Position numbers and translations under genes: made by a program
The notes under the pieces: generated by a model
Told to the model about the DNA's origin: nothing
Seen by the model: only the letters and a program-made list of their open reading frames with translations
Databases searched by the model: none
Shown here: positions 1 to 5,859 of the stretch, piece after piece
Layout of the letters: every line of letters starts with the position of its first letter
How positions within the stretch are numbered: position 1 is the first letter of the stretch
Assembly: GCA_903910005.1 (NCBI GenBank)
Contig: CAIVXW010000426.1
Span: 1 to 14,681 of the forward strand
Direction: 5' to 3'
DNA from: an uncultured Methylococcaceae bacterium
GTDB taxonomy: Bacteria > Pseudomonadota > Gammaproteobacteria > Methylococcales > Methylococcaceae
Length of the DNA stretch: 14,681 nt

Positions 1-170
1 ACCAGGGTGTTGAGATTGTGGGTGGCCACCAGGTAGACGTTACCGCCGTCGCCGCCGTCACCGCCATCCGGACCCCCCAGTGGAATGTATTTTTCGCGCC
101 TGAAACTGACGCAACCGTTGCCGCCATCACCGGCCTCGACCGTAATTCTGGCTTCATCGACAAATTTCAT
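1..170 (-). CDS. obg: GTPase Obg/CgtA, N-terminal part (3' end outside window)
   Basis: Only the first 56 codons are present; the gene continues past position 1. The translation begins MKFVDEARITVEAGDGGNG and continues with the glycine-rich stretch GGPDGGDGGDGGNVYL (about residues 33-48), the hallmark of the Obg fold that precedes the GTPase domain. Obg is a ribosome-associated GTPase acting in 50S maturation and stress control. The gene follows rplU and rpmA in the same direction, the standard bacterial order. An intrinsic terminator sits between rpmA and obg, so obg probably depends on read-through or its own promoter, but I could not find a convincing promoter in the 50 bases before the ATG. 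The only ribosome-binding candidate is AGGG, placed very close to the start. Family identity is near certain; the GTPase domain cannot be seen here. Confidence 0.95.
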   Translation of the reverse strand, partial: MKFVDEARITVEAGDGGNGCVSFRREKYIPLGGPDGGDGGDGGNVYLVATHNLNTL

Positions 171-221
171 GGCCCTGGATAACCGGTTGGGGGGCTATCG
201 CTGCCCGGAGAAGGTATGACC

Positions 222-255
222 CTGAACAAAACAAAAGCCCCGTACAGGCGGGGCT
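222..255 (-). terminator. Intrinsic terminator after rpmA
   Basis: On the minus strand a 7-bp perfect stem (AGCCCCG / CGGGGCT, positions 255-249 and 242-236) with a 6-nt loop is followed by the T-rich run TTTTGTTTTGTT. It lies 67 bp past the rpmA stop and 52 bp before the obg start, so it should end or attenuate the rplU-rpmA transcript. Confidence 0.85.
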
Positions 256-321
256 CAGGGGTGTCAGGCAGTCCCGACCGGGACGCCCGTCGCAGGGCCG
301 TGCAGTGCAAAACGCCGTAAT

Positions 322-591
322 TCAGACGGCGGTCTGAACCGGAACGATGCTGACGTACTTCCGGTTGAATGGGCCCTTGACCTTGAATTCAACCACGCCA
401 TCGGCGGTAGCAAACAGGGTGTAATCCCGGCCACAGCCCACATTGGTACCGGCGTGGAATTTGGTGCCACGCTGCCTGACGATGATGTTTCCGGCCTGGA
501 CGAACTGTCCGCCGAAACGTTTTACTCCCAGTCTCTGGGCATTGGAGTCACGACCGTTGCGTGAACTGCCGCCCGCTTTCTTGTGTGCCAT
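322..591 (-). CDS. rpmA: 50S ribosomal protein L27
   Basis: The 89-residue product is L27, a 50S protein whose N-terminal tail reaches the peptidyl-transferase centre and helps position tRNA. The sequence starts MAHKKAGGSSRNGRDS and carries the family signature GNIIVRQRGTKFHAG (about residues 34-48). The length is normal. The N-terminus is the mature type without the cleaved extension found in Firmicutes, so no Prp-type protease is needed. It starts 21 bp after rplU ends, with an AGGG ribosome-binding site about nine bases upstream, and is surely cotranscribed with rplU. A terminator follows. Nothing unusual is seen. Confidence 0.98.
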   Translation of the reverse strand: MAHKKAGGSSRNGRDSNAQRLGVKRFGGQFVQAGNIIVRQRGTKFHAGTNVGCGRDYTLFATADGVVEFKVKGPFNRKYVSIVPVQTAV

Positions 592-612
592 TGCTGTAAC
601 CCTGTATGAAAA

Positions 613-924
613 TCAAGCCGAAATGCCCGTGATCTGGACTTCGATGTAGTTTTGACGATGTCCGGTGCGGCGCATGTAATGTTTGCGTCGACGGAACTTG
701 ATGATTCTGATCTTGGGATGACGGCCATGTGCCTTGACCACGGCAGTGACCTTGCCGCCCTCAAGGAACGGACGACCGACCTTGATCTGATCATCGGCCT
801 GTACCATGAGAACCTTGTCAAAGGCCAACTCCTGGCCTTCTTCCACCGGCAGGGTTTCAATTTTGAGGATGTCTCCTTCCTTGACCCTGTATTGCTTGCC
901 GCCTGTCTGAATTACTGCATACAT
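613..924 (-). CDS. rplU: 50S ribosomal protein L21
   Basis: The 103-residue product is L21, a 23S rRNA-binding 50S protein. The start is set at the ATG giving MYAVIQTGGKQYRVKEGD, matching the usual L21 N-terminus and the E. coli length of 103. An open frame extends further upstream to 993, but it would run through the promoter and is not believable. A GGAG ribosome-binding site lies about ten bases before the ATG. The C-terminal part has the basic RNA-binding segment KFRRRKHYMRRTGHRQ. The gene is first in the rplU-rpmA unit and is driven by the promoter at 965-993. Confidence 0.98.
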   Translation of the reverse strand: MYAVIQTGGKQYRVKEGDILKIETLPVEEGQELAFDKVLMVQADDQIKVGRPFLEGGKVTAVVKAHGRHPKIRIIKFRRRKHYMRRTGHRQNYIEVQITGISA

Positions 925-964
925 TGTTGATGTGGCTCCAACCCGGAAATTCCGAAAGCCGCGA

Positions 965-993
965 ATAATAGACACGGGCGAGAGGGGCGTCAA
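965..993 (-). promoter_or_regulatory. sigma70-type promoter of rplU-rpmA
   Basis: On the minus strand a -35 TTGACG (988-993) and a -10 TATTAT (965-970) are separated by exactly 17 bp. Each differs from consensus by a single base. The expected start is near 957-958, about 33 bases before the rplU ATG. The bases just after the -10 are GC-rich (TCGCGGC), the type of discriminator found at stringently controlled ribosomal promoters; that regulatory reading is inference. Confidence 0.8.
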
Positions 994-997
994 GCGG

Positions 998-1588
998 TCA
1001 GTGATGGATGGATTCGGTGCGATAACGCCAGACCTTCAGTCCGGACGACCAGTAATCGACCGGTAAACCCGCCTTCAGCTTGAGGTGTTGCAGAAATTTT
1101 TCCGGATTGGGCAGGGATTCCCATACCGAAGGCAGAAAGGTACCACGCCTGCCGCCGTCTTCCAGAATCAACCCGTCCTCAAACGGAACGATTTTGGCCA
1201 GCAGGTCCGCTTCTGAACTGAATTGCAGCGGTACGGCCGGGGTCAGCAGGGAAAGATGCAGGTGCAACCGTTCCGCTTCGGCTGGACTTACCGGGGTGAA
1301 GCGGTGATCCTGGAAGGCGGCGGCAAAGGCATTGTGGGCGATGTCTACTGCCAGTGGTCGCACCGCCTGCAGGGTACCGATGCACCCGCGCAGGTGTCCA
1401 TCCAGGTTGAGGGTCACAAAAGTGGCCCGCAGCACCGCCAGTTCAGGGGCCAGTCCCCCGGTTCCGACCGGAAACGGGGTTCGGTTGGCCAGACCGTGGT
1501 GAATGGACAACCGGGCCAGGTCAATCAGAACCCGCTGCAACCCGACCGCCAAACTGCAGGAACTGTTAGTGGAAGACATACGCACCAT
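998..1588 (-). CDS. AMMECR1-domain protein (AmmeMemoRadiSam system protein A)
   Basis: The product is 196 residues (193 if the ATG at 1579 is used) and is a complete AMMECR1-domain protein. The diagnostic motif LRGCIG is at residues 66-71, followed by AVDIAHNAFAAAFQDHRFTPVSPAE, which is typical of the fold. The biochemical function of the bacterial family is not established; it recurs beside a Memo homologue and often a radical SAM enzyme. Here it overlaps the end of the Memo gene by 14-23 bp, so the two are translationally coupled. The exact start is uncertain because two in-frame ATGs lie nine bases apart and neither has a strong ribosome-binding site. No radical SAM gene is adjacent: the next gene downstream is rplU. 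Family call is firm; role unknown. Confidence 0.9.
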   Translation of the reverse strand: MVRMSSTNSSCSLAVGLQRVLIDLARLSIHHGLANRTPFPVGTGGLAPELAVLRATFVTLNLDGHLRGCIGTLQAVRPLAVDIAHNAFAAAFQDHRFTPVSPAEAERLHLHLSLLTPAVPLQFSSEADLLAKIVPFEDGLILEDGGRRGTFLPSVWESLPNPEKFLQHLKLKAGLPVDYWSSGLKVWRYRTESIHH

Positions 1589-2357
1589 ACCCCACGACCC
1601 GATCCTTGCCGCCGGCCGTATCGCCGGAATTTCTCAAATCTACGGTCTGTGCCGTCCAGCCCTTGCGTTTGGCCAGGAATAACAACCCCCGCAGCGGAAC
1701 CCGCCCACAGGCTGATTCGTTGTCGATGGCATCCATTTGCAGGTGTTCTATGGCGCGGGAAGTTGCCTGATCCATCCCCTGTGCCGTGGCGTAATCGTGA
1801 TAATGGCTCAGATCCGAACTGATGACCAGCAGGGTCGCCGTATCCTGCCAGAGTCGCTCCAGAACCACACTGACCTGCTCCGGAGTGGCTTCACCGGCAA
1901 CCAGCGGCACCAGACTGAATGACGATCCCAGCACTTCCTGCAAAAAGGGCAGTTGCACTTCCAGGCTGTGTTCATGGGCATGGGCTTCATCCAGAAAACC
2001 GACAAAGGCCAGATCCTTCAGCGAGGCATACGCCGACTGGTCGATCGGAACCTGACCCAGTGGGCTGGCATAGGCTGTGGCCTGACACAAGGCGATACCA
2101 CGGAAGCCCACCCGGTGCGACGGCCCGATGAGAATCACCCGGCGTATCGCATGTCCACCGGCTTGCAGCGACCGGTACACCGAGGCGGCGACCGGGCCGG
2201 AATAGACATAGCCGGCATGGGGAGCCACGATGGCCTTGGGCAATGAACCCACCGGAATCGCAGCAGCCTGCAAATAACCCTGCACGCTACGATGCAGTTG
2301 CACCGGATCGGCCGGGTAAAAGGTACCCGCAACGGCGGGATGACGTATCGGTGTCAT
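1566..2357 (-). CDS. Memo-family protein (AmmeMemoRadiSam system protein B)
   Basis: The 263-residue product starts MTPIRHPAVAGTFYPADP, the canonical Memo N-terminus. I chose this ATG over a longer open frame because GAGGAG lies about eight bases upstream and because the extra upstream codons run through repeat DNA. Memo proteins have a fold related to extradiol dioxygenases and amidases; human MEMO1 binds iron through two His and one Cys. Equivalent residues are visible: H47 in PHAGY, H81 in PSHR and C207 in ESACG, along with the conserved block HEHSLEVQLPFL (about 118-129). A metal-binding site is therefore likely intact. The substrate of the bacterial protein is unknown. The 3' end overlaps the AMMECR1 gene. 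A separate promoter was not recognised in the repeat-filled spacer upstream. Confidence 0.92.
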   Translation of the reverse strand: MTPIRHPAVAGTFYPADPVQLHRSVQGYLQAAAIPVGSLPKAIVAPHAGYVYSGPVAASVYRSLQAGGHAIRRVILIGPSHRVGFRGIALCQATAYASPLGQVPIDQSAYASLKDLAFVGFLDEAHAHEHSLEVQLPFLQEVLGSSFSLVPLVAGEATPEQVSVVLERLWQDTATLLVISSDLSHYHDYATAQGMDQATSRAIEHLQMDAIDNESACGRVPLRGLLFLAKRKGWTAQTVDLRNSGDTAGGKDRVVGYGAYVFH

Positions 2358-2383
2358 ACAGTATCTCCTCTTTGTTGGTGAGT

Positions 2384-2435
2384 GGCAGAAGGCAGAAGGC
2401 AGAAGGCAGAAGGCATTCGCCATTCGCCACTCGCG
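2384..2435. repeat. Heptanucleotide tandem repeats
   Basis: Four exact tandem copies of GGCAGAA (2384-2411) are followed by a partial copy and then by heptamers ATTCGCC, ATTCGCC, ACTCGCG (2415-2435). The 7-bp period is constant while the motif drifts, as in the short tandemly repeated repetitive sequences known from several bacterial lineages. Confidence 0.85.
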
Positions 2436-2440
2436 CTCCA

Positions 2441-2459
2441 CGCGGCCAGGATGGCCGCG
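2441..2459. repeat. 19-bp hairpin repeat, copy 1
   Basis: A perfect inverted repeat with 8-bp arms (CGCGGCCA / TGGCCGCG) and a GGA loop. The same 19 bp occur at 3405-3423 and 3459-3477 in the same orientation. It could form a REP-like hairpin in RNA or single-stranded DNA. Confidence 0.9.
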
Positions 2460-2490
2460 CCACTCACCACTCCCCTTACCCCAACTGACA

Positions 2491-3258
2491 TTAGAGTATC
2501 GCGCAGTTAAGCTGAAACTCGATATCGCCCGTCGCCTGAACCGGCCTGCCTGCGGGTTCCATGACCATAAAACGCACGCTGAAACGGTGTTTGCCTCCAC
2601 TGATTTCGGCATAGCAGGGAACGCTGTCGTCCAGTGTTACGCTCAGAAGCTGATAGGGCTGGTTGTGATCCAGGGTTTTCTGGTAGTAACCGCCCTGGGC
2701 AACCTCCCGGGACGAATCACTGCAGGACCGGATGAAGTTCAGCAGCTGAATCATGGTGGCGTGAATCACGTTGAGGGACTGCAGCCAGCGATCAAGGTCA
2801 CTCATCCGCTCGGGATAATCAAGATGCAACCATCGGTGAAAGGCTGGCAGGTCAAACGAGCAGGTTCCACCCGGGATGCTGGTGCGCTGGGCAATACTCT
2901 TGATGAGATCATCCTCCAGTAACTCTCCCCCGATCCGGCCCGGAATGGCGTAGATTTTACGACTCATGGCCTCCAGTTGCTTCAGTATCTCTCCTATCCG
3001 CACCGAATCAGAACCTTCCCTTTTGGCCATGCGGGTCAGTGCAGCCGTGTGCCGTTCCAGTTCCTTCAGTACTTCAGATTTAAGATCGTTACGCCCCAGC
3101 AAGTTCAGTATTTCCAGTAAATGGCTGGCCAGAGCCCGGCTGTCCAGGATTGAAGAACCCCGGGCAAAATGGTGAATCTGCTGGAACAATTGCTCCACCC
3201 GCAAAAACAGGCGAATGCGTTCGTTGAGTGGAAATTCGTAAATGATAGCGTCTTTCAA
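2491..3258 (-). CDS. zapD: Cell division protein ZapD
   Basis: The 255-residue product is a full-length ZapD (E. coli 247), a cytoplasmic protein that binds the FtsZ C-terminal tail and bundles FtsZ filaments at the Z-ring. Recognisable conserved segments are FPLNERIRLFLRVEQL (about 9-24), LLEILNLLGRNDLKSEVLKELER (about 47-69), SIPGGTCSFDLPAFHRWLH (about 126-144) and the C-terminal YAEISGGKHRFSVRFM. The best start is a TTG at 3258: it places the N-terminus where ZapD homologues begin, and the in-frame stop upstream leaves no ATG or GTG. No good ribosome-binding site precedes it, and a run of nine A (3276-3284) lies just upstream. The usual coaE and yacG neighbours are absent; instead the gene is isolated between two repeat clusters, whose right-hand copy of a shared motif overlaps its stop codon. 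Confidence 0.93.
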   Translation of the reverse strand: MKDAIIYEFPLNERIRLFLRVEQLFQQIHHFARGSSILDSRALASHLLEILNLLGRNDLKSEVLKELERHTAALTRMAKREGSDSVRIGEILKQLEAMSRKIYAIPGRIGGELLEDDLIKSIAQRTSIPGGTCSFDLPAFHRWLHLDYPERMSDLDRWLQSLNVIHATMIQLLNFIRSCSDSSREVAQGGYYQKTLDHNQPYQLLSVTLDDSVPCYAEISGGKHRFSVRFMVMEPAGRPVQATGDIEFQLNCAIL

Positions 3259-3323
3259 GGGAATTGCCGGAAGTGAAAAAAAAATCGTTCATATTAAAGC
3301 ACAAGCCGCCGTTGAATCAGAGG

Positions 3324-3342
3324 GGCAGTAGGCAGTAGGCAG
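3324..3342. repeat. GGCAGTA heptamer repeats
   Basis: Two exact copies of GGCAGTA and a partial third, related by one base to the GGCAGAA array at 2384-2411 on the other side of zapD. Same strand and same 7-bp period. Confidence 0.75.
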
Positions 3343-3387
3343 GGGGGGTGGAGGGTTAGTATGCAGTGTTCACTCCCCACTCCCCCC

Positions 3388-3486
3388 TCCCCACTCGCTC
3401 ACCACGCGGCCAGGATGGCCGCGCTACTCACCCCTCACCATTCCCCACTCGCTCACCACGCGGCCAGGATGGCCGCGCTACTCACC
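3388..3486. repeat. Tandem 45-bp direct repeat with hairpin, two copies
   Basis: Positions 3388-3432 and 3442-3486 are identical over 45 bp, giving a 54-bp period with a 9-bp spacer. Each unit begins TCCCCACTCGCTCACC and ends CTACTCACC, with the 19-bp hairpin (3405-3423 and 3459-3477) in the middle. The flanks also resemble copy 1 near 2441, where CTA is replaced by CCA after the hairpin. Confidence 0.92.
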
Positions 3487-3555
3487 ACTCACCCTGTCCT
3501 TAACAACCCGAACTGACGTTACAATAGGCACTTTTCAACTCAGGAGTCTTGAATC

Positions 3556-4356
3556 ATGAATGCCGCCGAACAGTATCTGATCCAGGCAGAACCTTACTAT
3601 CGTCCGGTTGCGGATGAAGTCGAACTATACGAATCGGCCTATGCCGCCCGCATGCCGGTCATGCTCAAAGGCCCCACCGGGTGCGGCAAAACCCGTTTCA
3701 TCGAATACATGGCCTACCGACTGGGGCGGCCACTCATCACCGTCGCCTGCAACGAGGACATGACGGCTTCCGACCTGATCGGGCGGTTTTTGCTGGATGC
3801 CAACGGCACCCGCTGGCAGGATGGCCCGCTGACCACGGCGGCCCGGCTCGGTGCCATCTGTTATCTGGATGAGGTGGTGGAGGCGCGTCAGGATACCACC
3901 GTAGTCATCCACCCCCTGACCGATCACCGCCGTACCCTGCCGCTTGACCGCAAGGGCGAGCTGGTGAACGCTCATCCCGATTTTCAACTGGTCATCTCCT
4001 ACAACCCCGGGTACCAGAACCTGCTGAAGGACCTCAAGCAATCCACCAAACAGCGGTTTGGCGCACTGGATTTCAATTATCCCGCCACCGACGTGGAAAC
4101 CGAGGTCGTGTCCCATGAGACCGGCATAGACCGGGCCACGGCGGAAAAACTGGTACAGATTGCCCAGCGTGCCCGCAACCTCAAGGGACACGGGCTGGAT
4201 GAGGGCATTTCCACCCGGCTGCTGGTGTATGCCGGTCAGCTCATCGCCAAAGGGGTGGAAGCGCGGGCGGCATGCCGCATGACGCTGGTGCGCCCGCTGA
4301 CCGATGATCCCGACATGCGGGATACCCTGGATGCCGCCGTGGCCATGTTTTTCTGA
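3556..4356 (+). CDS. cbbQ: CbbQ-type MoxR-family AAA+ ATPase (Rubisco activase subunit)
   Basis: The 266-residue product is an AAA+ ATPase of the CbbQ/NirQ/NorQ group within the MoxR clade. CbbQ works with the VWA-domain protein CbbO to free Rubisco of inhibitory sugar phosphates. Visible motifs are Walker A GPTGCGKT (39-46), Walker B ICYLDE (101-106), sensor-1 VISYNP (146-151, N150) and a KQSTKQRF arginine-finger region (161-168). The wording closely follows CbbQ of sulfur-oxidising autotrophs as I remember it, but NorQ/NirQ are very similar and cannot be excluded. The ATG has a CAGGAG site about nine bases upstream. No cbbO, norD or Rubisco gene lies nearby; the next gene downstream is convergent. 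The ATPase family is certain, the Rubisco assignment is probable. Confidence 0.85.
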   Translation: MNAAEQYLIQAEPYYRPVADEVELYESAYAARMPVMLKGPTGCGKTRFIEYMAYRLGRPLITVACNEDMTASDLIGRFLLDANGTRWQDGPLTTAARLGAICYLDEVVEARQDTTVVIHPLTDHRRTLPLDRKGELVNAHPDFQLVISYNPGYQNLLKDLKQSTKQRFGALDFNYPATDVETEVVSHETGIDRATAEKLVQIAQRARNLKGHGLDEGISTRLLVYAGQLIAKGVEARAACRMTLVRPLTDDPDMRDTLDAAVAMFF

Positions 4357-4371
4357 GCATCGTCAACAGTA

Positions 4372-4397
4372 CCCGGCTCAGGACGACTCTGACCGGG
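4372..4397. other. Inverted repeat at the cbbQ/permease convergence
   Basis: CCCGG-C-TCAG (4372-4381) pairs with CTGA-CCGGG (4389-4397) with one bulged C and a 7-nt loop. It spans the end of the permease gene, 15 bp after the cbbQ stop. It could act as a weak bidirectional terminator, but neither strand has a T run. Confidence 0.3.
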
Positions 4398-5859
4398 CGA
4401 CATGGCTGCGGTGGTAGCCGTAGAGAAAATAAAAGCAAAGCCCGATGGCAGACCAGACCGGAAACACCAGTTTGGCCACCGGCGGTAAAAACAGGAACAG
4501 GGTAAAACAGCCGACCAGTGCCATGGGGCCAATGACCCAGATCAAGGGGGTTCGGAAGGGACGCGGCCTGCCGCTGTCCCTGACCCTCAAAATCATCACG
4601 GCCAGAGCCACCACCATGAACGCAAACAGGGTACCCGAGTTGGAGATGTCTGCCAGTTTGCCGACCGGCAAAAAGGCGGCGGCGAGGGTGACCCCCAGTG
4701 CCGTCACGGCGGTCACCACGTGGGGCGTTTTGAAGCGGGGGTGTATGCGACTCAGCGGTTCCGGCAACAGCCCGTCCCGGGCCATGACGAAAAAGATGCG
4801 GGTCTGGCCGTACATCATCATCAGGATGACCGACGGCAAGGCCAGAAAAGCGGCCAATCCCAGCAGGTTGCCAACCTGTTCAAATCCGGTTTGCCGCAAC
4901 ACCTGGGCCAGGGCATCCCGCGAGCAGACCAGCGGACGGTTGTTTTCCGCCAGCAGGTTGCGGCATTGCTCGGCCAGCCCGGCTGAACCGGGCGCATAGG
5001 CCTGCCCGCTTGCATCCAGCAGGGGCTGCGCCCCGACGCTCCCGATCGCACCCGCCGCCACCAGCAGGTAGAACACGGTACAAACGGCCAGCGAGCTGAT
5101 CAGGCCGATGGGCACGTTGCGCTGCGGATTGCGGGTCTCCTCGGCAGCAGTCGATACCGCATCAAAGCCGACGTAGGCAAAGAAGATGGAAGCCGCCGCG
5201 CCGGTCACTCCCTCCAGCCCCAGTGGCATGAAGGGCGAGAAATGATCCAGACTGGCATGGGGCAGGGCCAAGCCGACGAAGACGGTCAGGGCGATGATCT
5301 TGACGGCCACCAGAATGGCATTGAACACCGCGCTCTCGCGGGTGCCCACCAGCAGGAATACCGAAACCAGCAGACAAATGGCCACTGCCGGCAGGTTGAT
5401 GATCCCGCCAACATACGGCCCCTCGGTCAGGGCCACCGGGGGAGACCAGTTGAGCGAACCACGCAACAACCCCACCAGATAGCCAGACCATCCCACCGCC
5501 ACGGCACTGGCCGCCACGGCATATTCCAGCATCAAGGCCCACCCGACCATCCAGGCAATCAGCTCACCCAGCACCGCATAGGAATAGGTGTAGGCTGAAC
5601 CCGATACCGGCACCATGGAGGACAACTCGGCATAACAGAGGGCAGCCACCGCACAGACGAATCCGGCAATTACGAAGGACAGCATCATGCCCGGCCCCGC
5701 TTTCTGGGCGGCTTCCGCCGTCAGCACGAAGATACCGGTACCGATGATGGCACCGATGCCCAGCAGGGTCAGTTGCCAGGCTCCCAGGGAACGGTGCAGG
5801 CTTTTCTGCTCCGATGGGGACAAAATGACATCAAGGGGTTTGATGCGCCAGAAAATCAT
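4378..5859 (-). CDS. APC-superfamily amino acid permease (cationic amino acid transporter type)
   Basis: The 493-residue product is an integral inner-membrane transporter of the amino acid-polyamine-organocation superfamily, with about a dozen hydrophobic segments. Signature regions are GIGAIIGTGIFV (34-45) in the unwound first helix, FFAYVGFDAVSTAAEE (226-241) in helix 6 and RIFFVMARDGLLP (354-366). These match the CAT/YfnA branch, so proton-coupled uptake of an amino acid is likely; the substrate cannot be read. A long polar loop at about 273-325 carries two cysteines (C299, C312) that could form a periplasmic disulfide. The ATG overlaps the mdh stop as ATGA, with GGAG about seven bases upstream, so it is translationally coupled to mdh. 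Why a permease rides with malate dehydrogenase is not clear. Confidence 0.9.
   Translation of the reverse strand: MIFWRIKPLDVILSPSEQKSLHRSLGAWQLTLLGIGAIIGTGIFVLTAEAAQKAGPGMMLSFVIAGFVCAVAALCYAELSSMVPVSGSAYTYSYAVLGELIAWMVGWALMLEYAVAASAVAVGWSGYLVGLLRGSLNWSPPVALTEGPYVGGIINLPAVAICLLVSVFLLVGTRESAVFNAILVAVKIIALTVFVGLALPHASLDHFSPFMPLGLEGVTGAAASIFFAYVGFDAVSTAAEETRNPQRNVPIGLISSLAVCTVFYLLVAAGAIGSVGAQPLLDASGQAYAPGSAGLAEQCRNLLAENNRPLVCSRDALAQVLRQTGFEQVGNLLGLAAFLALPSVILMMMYGQTRIFFVMARDGLLPEPLSRIHPRFKTPHVVTAVTALGVTLAAAFLPVGKLADISNSGTLFAFMVVALAVMILRVRDSGRPRPFRTPLIWVIGPMALVGCFTLFLFLPPVAKLVFPVWSAIGLCFYFLYGYHRSHVARSESS

Larger units (their letters stand above)
2358..2490. other. Intergenic spacer packed with repeats (zapD 3' side)
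   Basis: This 133-bp spacer between zapD and the Memo gene is almost wholly made of heptamer repeats (2384-2435), one copy of the 19-bp hairpin (2441-2459) and a CACTCACCACTCCCC tail. It lacks a clear promoter or a T-run terminator. It resembles the spacer on the other side of zapD. Confidence 0.8.
3259..3555. other. Divergent intergenic region zapD/cbbQ, repeat-rich
   Basis: This 297-bp region holds an A9 tract (3276-3284), GGCAGTA heptamers (3324-3342), a pyrimidine-rich CCCCACT-type heptamer stretch (about 3371-3400), two copies of a 45-bp unit carrying the 19-bp hairpin, then the cbbQ leader. TACAAT at 3520-3525 is a possible plus-strand -10 for cbbQ without a convincing -35. A CAGGAG ribosome-binding site (3541-3546) serves cbbQ. 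No gene is seen. Confidence 0.75.

Noticed and set aside
924..993. Longer rplU starting at 993
   Set aside because: It would translate the -35/-10 promoter region; the ATG at 924 gives the standard L21 N-terminus.
1223..1822. 199-codon plus-strand open frame across AMMECR1 and Memo
   Set aside because: It runs antisense through two recognised genes, is low-complexity in Arg, Gln and Pro, and matches no family I know.
2357..2612. N-terminal extension of the Memo gene up to 2612
   Set aside because: The extra codons translate heptamer repeats and the zapD 3' end, while a strong GAGGAG site sits before the ATG at 2357.
3089..3304. Minus-strand ORF starting at ATG 3304 across the T9 run
   Set aside because: It is out of frame with zapD and has no recognisable protein; kept only as a note on possible slippage.
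3388..3486. CRISPR array
   Set aside because: There are only two tandem units, with a 9-bp spacer, and the third hairpin is about 950 bp away; no cas genes.
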